From NCBI GenBank assembly GCA_011037195.1, contig JAAEAF010006521.1, positions 1-64,000 of the forward strand: a DNA stretch of 64,000 bases, read 5' to 3'. Made by a program: the position numbers and the translations under genes. Positions 1 through 14,000 of the stretch are shown here, piece by piece. Source of the stretch: Triatoma infestans (lineage: Eukaryota; Arthropoda; Insecta; Hemiptera; Reduviidae). The stretch's first letter is position 1. Each line of letters starts with the position of its first letter. The notes under the pieces were generated by a model. The model was not told where the DNA came from and ran no database searches. It saw nothing but the letters and a program-made list of their open reading frames with translations.

Positions 1-391
1 AACGTTTTTCCCTCTAAACTAGCTACAGCAACTAGTTTTAAGTGGGTTTGTATAGATAAAATACTCTAAACTTCAAAGAAAACACCAATTTATTGTTATA
101 CACAATAAATTACAAAATACAACACTTAATAATAATTACTTCACAGTTTAAAACACAAAAGTTCACTTTGTTCACTTTTTATACACTTTCCACACACGTA
201 CACTTTGTTTGTAACTAGAAAATTCTCCCAACTCTATGTGGTCCCACTATATATATTGGTGGAGAATGGTCTGGAACTTCCTCGATTCTTCTACCAAGAG
301 CTAGAGTGCACCGCCAGCGCTTCCTAACGACCACTAGGAGAATTTGAGGTTCCTACTTCCTCTCCTAGATGGCACCACTGGCTGCGTTACA
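1..391 (-). repeat. LTR of a Ty3/gypsy-type retrotransposon (solo or edge copy)
   Basis: This stretch matches 9678-10074 along its whole length with scattered substitutions and small indels. Read on the minus strand it starts TGTAACGCAGCC at 391. The window opens about 3 nt inside the other end, so the LTR is essentially complete. Orientation is the same as the 9.7-10.1 kb copy. Whether it is a solo LTR or the edge of an element lying to the left cannot be decided, because the sequence before base 1 is missing. Confidence 0.85.
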
Positions 392-649
392 ATACATAGT
401 TACTTACATACACATACACATACACACAAACACACACAACTTTCTCTTACTGCAGTTTACAAAATTGTTAATTGACAAATTTTATAGTTATTGTACCAAA
501 TTTTATGAAATTCGTCGATGTTTTTATGGAGAAAATTGTGGAGAAAATTTTCTTGAAGCTCAGAATTTTTGCAATCAATTTATTGCCAGAATATGTATGG
601 TAGAGTTGTATAATCAACTAAGCACTCTAGAGTGGAAAACATAAAACCA

Positions 650-1045
650 CCTCTCCTCCAAGGGACCCTTTAAAAATGAGTTTACCAGGAGTAATGTTTC
701 AAATTAAAGTCTCAGCTCTTTATATGTGTAGTTCAATGCTTAGTTTAAAAAAAATTCGTTGAAACCTTTTAGAGAAAATAGCGGAAAACTGAAAAATACT
801 TTTCAATAAAAACCCAATTCCAGTCAACCGATTTTCTTTAAACTCTGAATTTCGACAACATATTCAATTCTAAATAATATTACTTAGATGACAGAGTTGT
901 GTAATAAACTAAAATAGCACTATAGAGGACAATCTAACCCCACCTCGTGAATGTTATAAATAAAAGTTGTAGCTCTGTAGTTAATATACCAAGTTTACGA
1001 AAATCGTTGAAGCCGTTTTCGAAAATATCACAAAAAAAAAAAAAA
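650..1045 (-). repeat. Dispersed repeat family R, antisense copy (dimeric core)
   Basis: Reverse-complemented, this piece matches the internal part of the family best seen at 57.5-58.2 kb. It has the segment running from a 'cgattttc..aaactt' block through 'agctacaacttttatttgaaacatt' and 'agtgctattt' to 'attc.gagttt', followed by a second diverged version of the same segment. No coding potential is seen. Confidence 0.65.
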
Positions 1046-1244
1046 TTAAAAAACCACTTAGTAAAAATTGGTGGGCATTGGGTAATTAAAAGTGACAATC
1101 ACTCTCCTGTTTTTATTGTATCATTATTATTTAGCTTTTGTAAAAAAATAAGGTACATTTTACTTTTTTATTTTTGTGAAACTGTTAAAAAATCCAAAAT
1201 TCTTTCAATTTAAAAACTTTTTTGTTTTATTTATTATATATATA

Positions 1245-1411
1245 TTTTTTTAATTTTAAGGCGCGTAAATATCTATGGTCGTTGGCGTGCGGAACCTTCT
1301 TAGTGCACTGCCGGCCTCCAGACAGTGAGCTGTAGAAAGAAAAAAATCTAAGGGTAGCACAGCTAGACTCGAATTCGGGTCCTCCGCGTGGGAGTCCAGT
1401 ACGCTAATAAA
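1245..1411 (-). repeat. tRNA-derived SINE, copy 1 (5'-truncated)
   Basis: It matches 60785-61003 in sequence order: the body with 'gccggcctccagacagtg', the B-box-like 'gaattcgagtctagc' on the minus strand, and the 3' end 'acgcgccttaaaatt' followed by an A-rich tail. The A-box end is truncated near 1406. It is an insertion relic, not a tRNA gene. Confidence 0.65.
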
Positions 1412-2096
1412 TATAATAAATATAAATATTTAAAATATAATATGTAGTAAATAAAATTTAATGTATAATAAAATTAAATTATATAATATACTAGCTGTAC
1501 CCGGTTCGCTTTGCTGGCCCCTAATATATATTTGAAAGTAAAAACGTTAATTTATTTTATTAGAAAATATTTAATGAAATGAAAAATAATAAGAATGAAT
1601 TGAAAAAAAAAATTTAATGAAATACAATTTACAGAAAAAATGTATATGTTTTGTTAAAAATAATATTTTGATTGTAATGCTTTTCGAATGAAAAAATTAC
1701 TCTTCTTATCGCAATGCTTTTTGATACACAATATTTATTGTTCTGCCTTTTGAGGCATATATATACAATGCGGAAGGTTTGCCTACTCGCGTGCAAGCTA
1801 TATACGGCTACAGATTTATACCTCAACCTCAATAACAAATATAAATTTGACAACATTTGAGTCATTAATTCTCGAGATTTGCCATTACGTATAACGGACA
1901 TTCATTTTTATATATATAGTTAATAAAATAAGATAATATATAATATAAATATAATACAATTTAATATATAATAAATATAAATATTTATTATTACTATTTT
2001 TTTTTTTTGCATTAAGGTTTCCTCTCCAAAAATCTAAGACCCTGTTGTAGCTTAATCCATCATATATTACAGGCATTTGTATTTTTTATGTTACAG

Positions 2097-5000
2097 AAAT
2101 TATCTAATGACACATTTACAACCATCGTTTGCTAGAATTGTATTTCCATGTTTTGATGATCCAAATTATCTCACATCATTTCAAATTAATGTTGTTAGGC
2201 CATCGGAAAGTGATGTTGTATCACTTTCAAATATGAAACTTGAGGTAAGTATCTCTTTTCTAATTATCATTATGCTCATTAATCAAATAACCAATTAAAG
2301 CAGCAGAATAAGAAGTGATGCACCACGCAAAATGTTTTACAAAAAGTTATTTTATTTGAATGTGAGTTCTTTAATTTATGTATTCGTTAAATTCGCAAAA
2401 TTTCACTGTTCAAAAACATGTTTCACATATTAGCGTCTAAACAAGGCCTTTCAGAGGATCTATCAATCCTGATGGCAAGGCGGATAGGCAAAAATGTCTA
2501 GGTGACTAAACAATACTTATTCATAGGTAAACAATAAAAAACCGGGTGAAGATTTTAAATTTCTGCATTCAAATAAAGTCAATCCAGAAAAATTTGCAGT
2601 AATGAAGGAGTTGCAAATATTTCTTTTTAAACAATAAATAATTAAATTTTACAATTTCTTAAATAAAATTAATGCCTTATTCAGAAAGAAACAGCATCGT
2701 TTCCAGCAGAAGGATTAACCACAATACATTTTGAAACATCACAACCAATGCCAGTTTATATGGTGGCATTGTTTATTGGAAAATATGGTTACATACCTTC
2801 AATTCCAACAGCTGCTGGATTATATATTTCAGTTTATTTAAAAACCGATGATGTAGATAGATCAGAAAAATTTCGTGATGTAGCACACGCTATTGCTGAA
2901 ACAGCTGAAACTCATTTTGGATTAAAGGTTTCTCTAAAAAAAGTAGGTAAGATGATTTTGGATCATTATTGTTAATTTTTGATTAATTTCAAAAGGAGAT
3001 GTAAAGAAAAGAAGTATATCTGTAAACGGTATTAACCTAAAGATGAATTACTCTTTCATAGCTCCAGAAAACGCACAACATCGATTCTTTTTAAAATTGC
3101 TCTCTTGCACCAACCAGAAATGCCGTTTGAACCAAGATCAAACCACCAGGATTTCATCTATCACTATTCTTTTGTAGAAGCACACTTCACATGGACTTTT
3201 AAGAAAAGTTGACACCTAATAGCCTGTTGAGGTGTAAGTTCATGCGGCACTATCCTACATCTCCTTTTTACCTTACTCATAGTTTGGAGATGCGACTAAC
3301 GTTGTCTTTAGACGCTGGCAGTACTGTACAGCAAGACCACTAGTACTTGTGATTGGATTTGACTCGACAGCTTCCAGTAAACCTCATGTGACCTCATCAA
3401 TGTCACATGATGGCCCTGAACCTGCATTTCTTTCTAAAACCAACATCGGGCAGTAGTACACCTTTTAAGGATATCTTCCCCTTTGATGTCGCATAAAGAG
3501 CATAGTATCAGCAGCTATACGCTGTTTTATCCAGTAGTGACGTAAAATTACTAATATATCATAATGGTTTTCTAAAAAAAGCTCACAGTTTAACTGACTA
3601 TTTGAAGGGGACATAATATTAAACATTCTACACAGTCTAAAGATTGATTTATACAATAACGTGTTTATAAACATTAGATACATTGGATGGGGGTTTTAAT
3701 GTCCATAGAATTTCTTTGATTAGAAAACGGCATTTTTGTTTATATTCTCCATTATTTATTCCTTACTTCTTTTTTATTTTTTAATTTTTTTTTTTCTAGA
3801 TATCGTAGGTCTTCCAAGATGTTTAATACCAGCTGTCGTTTACAGTGGTATAATAGTAATGGATGAAAAATATTTACAAGATTCAGCCAAATTAACAACT
3901 TGGGATTATCTGAAATCAGTAACAATAATATCTTACGGTATTGCACACACTTGGATAAGTAATTTTGGTAATATAAACAAGAGATATATTAATTTCAATC
4001 TTTGCTTAAAAAAATAAAAAATAAAATATTTGATGAGATAAATCATTTACAGTTAACATTGATTCGTGGGATGAATTTTGGTTGAAAGAAGCTGTAGCCA
4101 GTTTTTTTGGACACATTCTTGCCAAACTCTACGAGAGAGGCTGTTATTCTGTATGTCTTAATTTTAATATAAGTTTGCTAAATTTAGATTCATCACTAAA
4201 GTAGTATTGCTTTATAAATCTTAACAGAATTGGACAAATAAATGATATTAATTTCGGGTCATCAATAAATGTGTAAATTTTTAAATGAGTAAAAAACAAA
4301 AAAATCTTAAATTTAAATACAAAATGATCTATGATGTTTTTGTGAGGTTTTAGGTTTTGTGTCACTTACCTTTTGCTCTAAAGTGACATTTCTATAATGT
4401 ATTGTAAGTAGTACATTCTATGAAGATTGTCGCAACTTGAATATGACATCCTCTTATCTTGAAAACATAAGTTAATGCTCAAAATTTATTAATTAGAAAA
4501 AAAAAGCATAATTTTCTCCAAAAATGTTATTATAAGCTCTAAAACTTCGGATCTAGGAAGTAATTTTCTTTTAACAAACAGTACATATTATTGTTTACAA
4601 TAAAAAATGACAAAATCAAAATTACTGAACTAACATTGTGTATATTACATTCTTTATGGGGAATTGAAAATAAAGTTAAAATTAATAGGTATATTTCAAC
4701 ATTAAAAGTTACGTTTTTAGGCGCTCCTGGGCTTCTACCCTTGAGTCTTTGGGGAAATTGAATTAATATTCGCTTAATCAAGTCTTGAATGAAATAATAA
4801 ACTGTCGACATATATTCTCCCGTTTTAGCCAAGATTGCTGGACTGACCACTCCTTCAGGGATAGCGGTCTAATATTTCCTGTGGGTAATTCAACTAATAA
4901 CACGACTAAAATTTATGTTGGCACTCCAAGCCCATACAATTGAGCCTTGCAAAATAGTTGATGTGTGACTACTACTTGAGTTTAGCATACTCACACATAA

Positions 5001-8000
5001 AATCTAAGCCACCACATACAGTCCCAACCTACAAAATACACCAGTCGCAGTTGATAACTAACTAATGTACAGACACACTGACACCCAAGGGATGAATCAC
5101 CGATAAATCTTTCAGGTTGCTATGGATTATTTGGTATTATGGCAACTTCATGAATACATCTAATATGACAGGTAGTAACATATAAACTTATATTGACTCA
5201 TCTTATTTACCTTAGTATCTTTAATTATGATTAGTTCAAAATCCCTGCTATGCATTCACTTAGTAGGGAATTCTTCAAATTAGGCAGCTTGCCCTATCTA
5301 TGGAGTAAACTCGGTACTTCATAACGCCATGTTAAATTATGCACATTTAAAAGGATTAATATAAAAAATAATAATGAAAATTAAGTGTTTAGGGTAAAGG
5401 TTTGTCAAATTTAATTTAACCTTTAAAAAATTTAGGAAAACTAAACTGATTTTTATAAAAATTTCAAGTTGAAGGAAATTAGTTAAAAGTAAATTGAAAA
5501 ATGCTCAAGAGAAAATCGCATAAAGGCTTAATAATCAGATTTTTTTTTAAATATGTTTTTAGATTTTGAATGTGTTCTAGTATTGACTTATTTCATTTTT
5601 AATTTGTAAAAGATATTAATCAGAAAGATGTTATTGCTTTTTTATTTACATATTCTAGAAATCACAATTTAATTGCTTTTTATTGTCAAGAATTCCAAAA
5701 GAAAATTCAAATTGACAAAATAAATCTACATATACATATGAACTTTTTTCATATTTTGACATCTTCTACATTCTTATACATTACGTTGATCCATTTTTAT
5801 GTTATTATTTATGAAGCATATTTATATTATTTTTAATTTCGTATGTTTTAGCATTGGGTGAATATTGGATCTGGTACATTGCAAATAATGAAACGTGATG
5901 GCTATTTAAATACATATCCTATAAAACAACAATTTTTCAATGAGGTCACAATTAATGATCTCTATAGATCTTTGGTATTTAAAAAGGTATCCTTTGGATA
6001 ATATGGTCATATTTCTTTTTACTTTTTAAGATAATCGTAATGGTTAAAATGAAAGGAAGATTTCATCTACACTTAAAAATTAAGAAGTGAACTTTTTGGA
6101 AGCTTCTTTAATAATTTTTACTTTCCTTAATGCTGTAAATACCAAACATATTTTTTGTTCATATCTTGATTTATACCAGTCTCATGATAAAAATAAACAT
6201 GCCTTTAAATTGTTTGAATGATTTATATTCTACGAACATTCTTTATTTTTTTCTCGGCTCTGGTGATGGGTGCCGAACTATTCCAATTCTTATTAGCACA
6301 GTCCTTGTTTTCAGTGTCATGTTATGTTGATTCTTAATTCTGGTAAATCTATTATTAGCAAATTACTCTGTAAAAAATTAGCTCCTACCCTATCATTTAG
6401 TCTAATTACTTGTTTTTTAATTACTTGTTTTATTTCCTTATGACTTTCTCTTATTGCTGATAACAGGAAGTACTGCGATTGTTTCAAATTGTTTAAATTT
6501 AGTTTTTACCGGAAATACACGTTCTGAAGTTTCCTGAGTGCGAAAAAGTTTTTTTAGAAAATTTTCTCCAAAGCTCAAAAATTTGGAGGACTTCAAGGTT
6601 TGATATTCCTTTTAGTTATCACCACAGGATCCGACAAAAAAATTATATATCAAAATTTCTCAATTGAAAATACTAATTTACTGGAGATTTGTCAGGTTGC
6701 TACGCTTTTCTTGAAAATGGAAAATTTATTTTAGAGGGGTGATGTTGTTAGACGTACCTCTCCAAGTGCCATTTCAGGGTATGTATGTTCGTATTAACTT
6801 CTATATAATGTTAATGAAAGTCCAATAGGAAAGCGGTCCACAAGAACGGCGTCTTTTTTATTGTTTAATTTTCCGTGATTTTCTCCATAATGACGCCATT
6901 TCATGTTTCTTTGAACTTGATATTATTATTATTCATTTATTTGTTTTTGGAAAGCGTCCCATATAAAGAGTCGGTTGTTTCATAAATTCACATATAAACT
7001 ACAAAAATACAAACGAACTGAAAATTTACCTATAACAATTTATATAAATCTAAAACATAAAACATATTTTTAAAGACATATAGAAAATATGTTTATAAGA
7101 AAGTTGTGCACATAATGTCCTAAACAAGAAATAAAGGGAAAATAAAACTAAAAAATAAGATTATAAAACTGATTAACTAAACTAAAGACTTGATAATAAA
7201 ATTAAAAACCTTCTTCACAGAGAGCTAATTATAAAGTAAAAATATATTGTGCATCTTTTCATAATCCATATTGTAAAACAAGTTTTCCATAGGGAGCAAT
7301 TTGGATCAATTTCCTGCAACATCTATATATTTTGCTAAGTTTTTTGTACGAAAATCACTGTACTGCAAACAATGAAAAAGGAAATGACAAACACTGTCTT
7401 TTTCGTTTAATGAACCGACTGTGCATTCTTTATCGGCAAAACCCTATGCCTTCTGCCGTTATAGTACAGGGAAGGAAATTTTTTATTAAAAACCTAAGTT
7501 GCGCGACTACCCTGATTTTGCTTATATGGCACTTAATCAGTAAGTAGTCTTCCCCGAATTTCAAAGAAATACATTGCCAATAATGCATATTAAATGAAGA
7601 ATTTATTACAGCATCTATATCCTTAATGATCAGCCAATCTTCTTTAAACTTTATATACTAACTACTCATAAGGCCTTTCACTTTCGTTTGAAAGACTCTT
7701 CCGAAGAAACGGATTTTGTGATGGTTCTGAGGAAGAGAAAACGTTTGAATTTTAATTAGTGTCATTACATTCATTTTAGTTCCCCACCTGAATATTCATG
7801 AAAATTCTAGTTCTGAATCTCATCATATTTTCTTTTTTAATTAAGAATTCCTTTAAAATGAATCATTTTTTGTTTTTGTTTTAAAAAAGTAGCTATAATG
7901 ATCTTGTTGAAGCACTTATAATATGTCTTGTACATCTTGTTATTTTTACTAGAGCATGACATTAGTTCCCATCAGCTCCGCAAATAAAACAAAATTGGGA

Positions 8001-11000
8001 TGACCAAGGATTGATCCTTCGGTACGTTAGTTCTTGCGTTCTACTGGTTCTCAGAGAGAATTACCTCATTAAAAATTATATTTGGGAGTAAAAGTTTTTT
8101 ATGATCCAGGCAGATGCATCTGCATCATAAAGTTAGTAAACAGAAATCTGGAAGACTTCTATGAACTGGAGAAAGAATATATATAAGACAAGGCAGCATT
8201 ATCAGAGTTGGATTGGAATGCAATGGTGGGGAAAAAAGAAGAAGGTGAAGAATATATAATGAAGTTGATAGAAGGAATGATAGAGGACATATTGTTAAAT
8301 TTGTTTACCGACAGCAAAAAATTAAAGATATTGAATATTTATACTGCAAGGAATCTAGAAAATAGAAATCGCCAAGTACTTCATAAAATCGACTACATAA
8401 TAATAGGACATTGATTTAGAAACGTTGATAATATCAAGATGAAATTTTTTTTATTAAAAAATTAAAAACAATTCCGCTGTTTTAGATATCGAAAATTATA
8501 AAATGAATTTAGAATGGAACAGGGCACACACAGTTCAGGAATTATATCCAAAAATGGCAATACATTTCTGTTTATAATATTGTAACGTTTTTCGCTCTAC
8601 AATGTCTTCAATTTTGCCCATTACTTTACCAGCACTTGGAGCGATAGATGGCTTCACATAAGTCTGCCTTACCCAAACTGGTTCCTTCTGGATGCTCTTT
8701 TCTACAGCCTCAAATTCTAAAGCTCTTGCCAGCGCCTCCCCGATCGTCCTTGATCTGGCCAACTTGAGAGTCTGTTTTAATTCGGGGTCCTTCAGGCCAT
8801 CGGTGAAGGCATCCGCAGCAAATCCCTCCAAAAGATTGTCATCCAGGCCGGGGAACGCCATTCTAACCAAGGGGCGATATCGGCACTAAATTGTTGGAGT
8901 GTTTCTCCAGGTGTTGGCGCCGTGTTTTGAACTGCGTCCTGTACAGCTCCTACATATGCTTGTTGCCGAACCTCCTCTCCATGTTTTCGCTCAAATGGGC
9001 AAAATCTCCTCGGTGATCCTCCAGAATACTCTGGAGGATGTCCAGCGCTTCACCCCGCAGCGAGATTAAGTGATGTTGCTTTCTCTTTTTCGCTCCATCC
9101 ATTTGCGGAAGCGGCAGCATTAAATTGTTTGCCCACGATGATGCTCCGTCGTAGATTGGCGGCTTGATTTGCGCAAGAGCTCTGAACGCCACTTGGGGGC
9201 CTTCATTTTCCTGTATGACTGCCGTTGGAGTGGCTCCAACTCCAACCTTGTGCAAGCCAGTCTCCATGCTCTCCAATCGGCGTCTTACGTACTGCTCTAC
9301 CTCGCCTATCTTCCTCTCCATTTCAGATTTTAACTCCTCTTGGACATTTTTCATTTCTTCTTGAACCTGGTCTATTTCTGCTTGAACCTGGTCTATTTCT
9401 GCTTGAACCTGGTCTATTTCTGCTTGAACCTGGTCTATTTCTGCTTGAACCTGGTCTATTTCTTCTTGGACCTTATTTATCTCCCTTTTTATTTCTGCCC
9501 TCATTTCATCCTGGCCCCTCTTTATTTCGTTTTTCATTTCATCTTTCATTTCGCTCTTCAAAAATGTCATCAGTTCCTCCATTTTCAGCGTTTGACTTCT
9601 GGTACTTATGGGCATACAACAAAACTGATAGTAAACTGTTACCTGTTTAGAGATTTTATCCCACTACTGACACCAAATGTAACATTTTTTCCCTCTAAAC
9701 TAGCTACTGCAACTAGTTTTAAGTGGGTTCGTATAGAAAATACTCTAAACTTCAATAAAGAAAACACCAATTTATTGTTATACACAATAAATTAAAAAAA
9801 AAAAACACTTAATAATAATTACTTCACAGTTTAAACCACAAAAGTTCACTTTGTTCACTTTTTATACACTTTCCACAAACGTACATTTCGTTTGCAACTA
9901 GACAACTCTCTCAACTCTCTGCTGTCCCATTATTTATGCCGGTGGAGAATCTTCTAGAATCTTCTCAATCCTTTCTGAGAGAACTAGAGCGCGTCGCCAG
10001 CGCTTCCTAGCGGCCACTAAGAGAACTTGAGGTTCCTACTTTCTCAACTAGATGACACCACTGGCTGCGTTACAATATTACTATCGAAGTCATTTGCTCG
10101 TTTAAACATGTATATTTTTAATTGAATAACTAAACTGAAGTTATTTCATTCGGTTTCGGTATATATATTTTATTTATGTATATATTCGATGTATTCATAT
10201 TTAATTGGTTTATATCAAGTATGTTAAACAAACTGAAAACATACCTCTCTTATACCTTTTATAAAAAAGTCTTCTGTTCTGATGAAAATAACCTAAAATA
10301 ATGAATTGGATGTATATAATATATAAGCCCAAGTTTGGTCGGCTCAAGGAGTGACAGTGTATGAGTTACGAAACTGTGGAAGTTAAGCCCAGATCGTTCA
10401 GTCCAGTTATGTGGAGTAGTGCTGTTAATAAATAATGGTCGTCGATTTTGTGAATTGGTTATTATTTGTGTTATCTAAAAAAAAATTTCAATGATGTGCC
10501 TGACTTTTTATCACCCTTTTTTTGGGGGGGTAAAGTTTAATAATTAATAAGTTTTGTTAATGTGATTAATATTTATTACTAATAATTCATACTAAATTAA
10601 TCATTCATAATTTCATAATAATTATTAGATGAAAGTAAGTATTAATATGTGTATCTATTTGTAATATGGCTACCATATTAATAAAAATAATTCTAAGCTG
10701 AGTGTAGAGAACTTTCATAATACCAAAGTTTTATTTAATTTTTTTTTTTTTTTTCAGAGTATAGCCATTATGCGTATGGTTTTTTTTAACAATCTAAATA
10801 AATTTAGATCTATATTATACGAATGTTTTACAAAGGAAAAGAAATTAAATTCATCTATTTTTTTCAAAATTGCCAACAAAAAATTAGATTTTGATCCTGA
10901 ACCTGTATTTGAAACTTTCTTGAGTCAAAAAGGTTATCCACTGTTAAAAATTTCATCTTTATATGGAACATCACATATAATTGAACGAATAAGTTTTGTA

Positions 11001-14000
11001 AATAGTAAATACACTGAACGAAAAAAAGCAGAATCAATTTATGGGTAAATTATACAAATTTTAATTAGATTTGAAACATTCAAAATGAATCAATTAATTA
11101 AGATAGTGTAAAGTAAGGTATAATCCAGGTCGTCAGATAATTAAAAAGAGCATATGGATAGATCATTTTAAGAAGTTATTGTAAATATTTTTTTAAATTA
11201 GTTTTCCCTATAATTCTCGTCTTCCAAAGACCGAGTGGTTCTATTTTTACTCTAAATACTCTTTTTTTCGGCCGCAAATATCCTTTTGCAAAAGAAGGCC
11301 TACGTTATCCATGTGATCCTAGACTGGAGCAGCCTCTTTCCTTTCCTGGAGAAACTACTTCCTTTGGCAATTCACAGAATATGACCGTACTATTAGAGAG
11401 CGCGGACGCTGAGTTCTTTGGTACATTTCCGCAGAAATTGGAATATCCTTAGGGAAACTGTATTAAAATTCCTGTGTTTTACAAGAGGGACCAAAAACAA
11501 CTTTTTATTAAGTTTTTTGATTTGCGCGAATGCCTTCCGGTCAGAAGAAAATACAATCTTTGACGTTACTTAGTTAAAATGTGACACATATTTTATGAGC
11601 CTATTTGCAATGGCAAAGTGCACTTATTATCGTTCTTAAAATATTTTAGATATTTTGACATAAGAGAATTTAAGTTATAGCTATAGGAAGGGAGCATAAT
11701 TTAAAACCAGAAAAAGTGAAAATTTGGACTTAATAATAAGGTTTTGCCTTAGTTTAAGGATAAATAAATCAATATTTGATTCCAACTTTTAAAAAATAAT
11801 TATTCCAGATACAATTGGGATATTCCTATTTATTATATATGTGAAACCAATCCTAAGGAAGTCCGGTTTCTTCTAATGAAACGGAATCAAACTAAAGGTT
11901 AATCTAATGTATTAATTAGTTTCAACTAAAAATTAAACATAGTTTTGCATTGTAAACACATGAAATAACAATTGCATTACATTTTTCAGTTTCCTTAGTC
12001 TGTGCAGCAGGAAAATGGATCATATTAAACCATAAACATGCAGGCTACTATCGAGTAAATTACTCGCAAGAAAAATGGACAACTTTTGCATATCTTTTTA
12101 TGACTACACCTGAAGTAAAATTTAGGAATATTGTCTTTTTTTTTTTTCTTTTTTTTTTTTTACTTGATACCTGTATTATTAGCAATAACAATATCTTAAT
12201 TAAAGATATTATTTTAGGTCCTTGAACCAGAAGATAGAGCAGGTTTAATTGAGGATGCATTTTGTTTGGCAAAAGCAGGATATTTTCATTATAATGTCCC
12301 ATTTAATCTAACCGTTTACCTCCATTTCCATAAAGAAACACATTGTTATCCTTGGCGTATAATTTCTAGAAATCTATATCAAATTGCTTATCATTTTATA
12401 GATACCCCTGGACTTGCACCATTCATGGTAAACTCCTAATGCTTAATATATTTTCTACATTTATTAATTAATATTTATTTATTAATATTAAGTAAAATTA
12501 CAGTTATAATGAAATCTTCCTTTCTTAGATTTTTGCAGGAGATGTCTTCTGTTTTTCTTCTGGCGAGGTCGGAGCTGAAGGGGGGATGTGGAAGGATCTC
12601 CCATCCCACTTTTTGAAGTGTTTCTTGAGTTGACTGTGCCTGTGTGTGAGCGCGCGTTGTCATGAAGCAAGTTTTCTTGTAGTGCAGCTTATTCTGAATA
12701 ATGTGATGGTCAACACTCGCGTGATAGCACTTCTTCAGCTATCACTTCAACAGTAATGCGCCTGCTGACCTGAATTAACGCGTTAATGCGAGATTCGAGG
12801 GAGGAAGTTGCAACTTCAACCGGTCGTCCACTTCACTGGTCGTCGCTCACAGACACTCACTCGGCCACTTTTAAACAGTTCTACCTATTTGTAAACGTTT
12901 GAACGGTTCAAAAATTATTCCCGTACACTTTCAACATTCTACCGTGGATTTCACTACCTTTGTAACCATCTGCAACTAAAAATTTAATCACTGAGCGTTG
13001 TTCTTCCAAAGTGCAATGCTCGAGCAAACTCGCCATTGTTAACTGAATACATCTGAAGTTATGCTTACCAAATACTTCCGAACAGCTGATGAGAAACTAA
13101 GTAAAAGGATGCCAACCTGACGCACTGAAACTATTGTACTGATTAAACAAACAGTTCTGAACTACAGCGATTTGTCTCATTACATATTAAATGAACCTCA
13201 TATGTATATAGGGAGCTCCAAGGGAAGTATACATGGATTTCTACTTTTTCCTGGAAACTAAGATAGCTAGAAAAAAACTGAAAAATTCGTGTCCTCATAG
13301 TTTTTCGTTAAATTTTTTTTTTTTTTGTGCTACCCGAAGCGAGATACTGGCATCAACTTTTTTTTCAAATAGAAAGATATAATTTCTATATCAGAAATAG
13401 ATTCCTCAATTTTTTAAAGTAATATTGCCTTAAAAAAGTTTCTTGTGTGAGCAATTTTTTACGAGTTGTTTGAAGACACGTTTACTTAATAGAACTACAA
13501 TAATAATAATTATTATTATTATTATTGATTATTATATTTTTTTTAATATGTATCAACTGTTTTATTGTTATTATTATTATTATTAAATAAGAAAAAAAAT
13601 CCCATTTTTAAACAAACTTACTCCTCATTAAAAATATTAGAGATAGTGCTCGAACTGGCGTCCAGAGAGAGGCGTAGGCCTGCTCTTATTTGACAAATAT
13701 CCCTGGCGGCCAAAGAAACTGATTCGGCCAACACTGAGTTGCATGCATCTATTATTCGGTGTCTTAGCTAAACTAGAATGTAATTTCGATTCGATTCTTA
13801 AAACTTATGTGTAGAAATTCTATATGTTTGAGGGGAAATAAAAAAAAAAGTTATGAAGAATCATTATTTTAAACTTTGTTTTTAAAGCAAACCCTACTTC
13901 ATCCGTCCATAATACCAGTCTAGCGATGGACTTCTCTAAAAGTACTGTCTGGAGGATCTTGAACGCTTACAATTTACGGCTTTATACCAGAGCCCATGTG

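Larger units (their letters stand above)
8535..10074 (-). mobile_element. 3'-truncated LTR retrotransposon (5' LTR, PBS, gag)
   Basis: On the minus strand the order is 5' LTR (10074-9678), a two-base gap, primer-binding site (9675-9658), then gag (9615 to about 8550). Sequence identity to retroelements ends before any protease, reverse transcriptase or integrase. No second LTR is present on the left, so the element lost its 3' half. It sits in the M1 intron 5987-10757, antisense to the host gene. Confidence 0.85.

Noticed and set aside
9225..9795. Plus-strand open frames (141 and 151 aa) with repeated LVYFCLN-type units
   Set aside because: They are antisense shadows of the 21-bp gag repeat; the minus strand encodes recognisable Gag.
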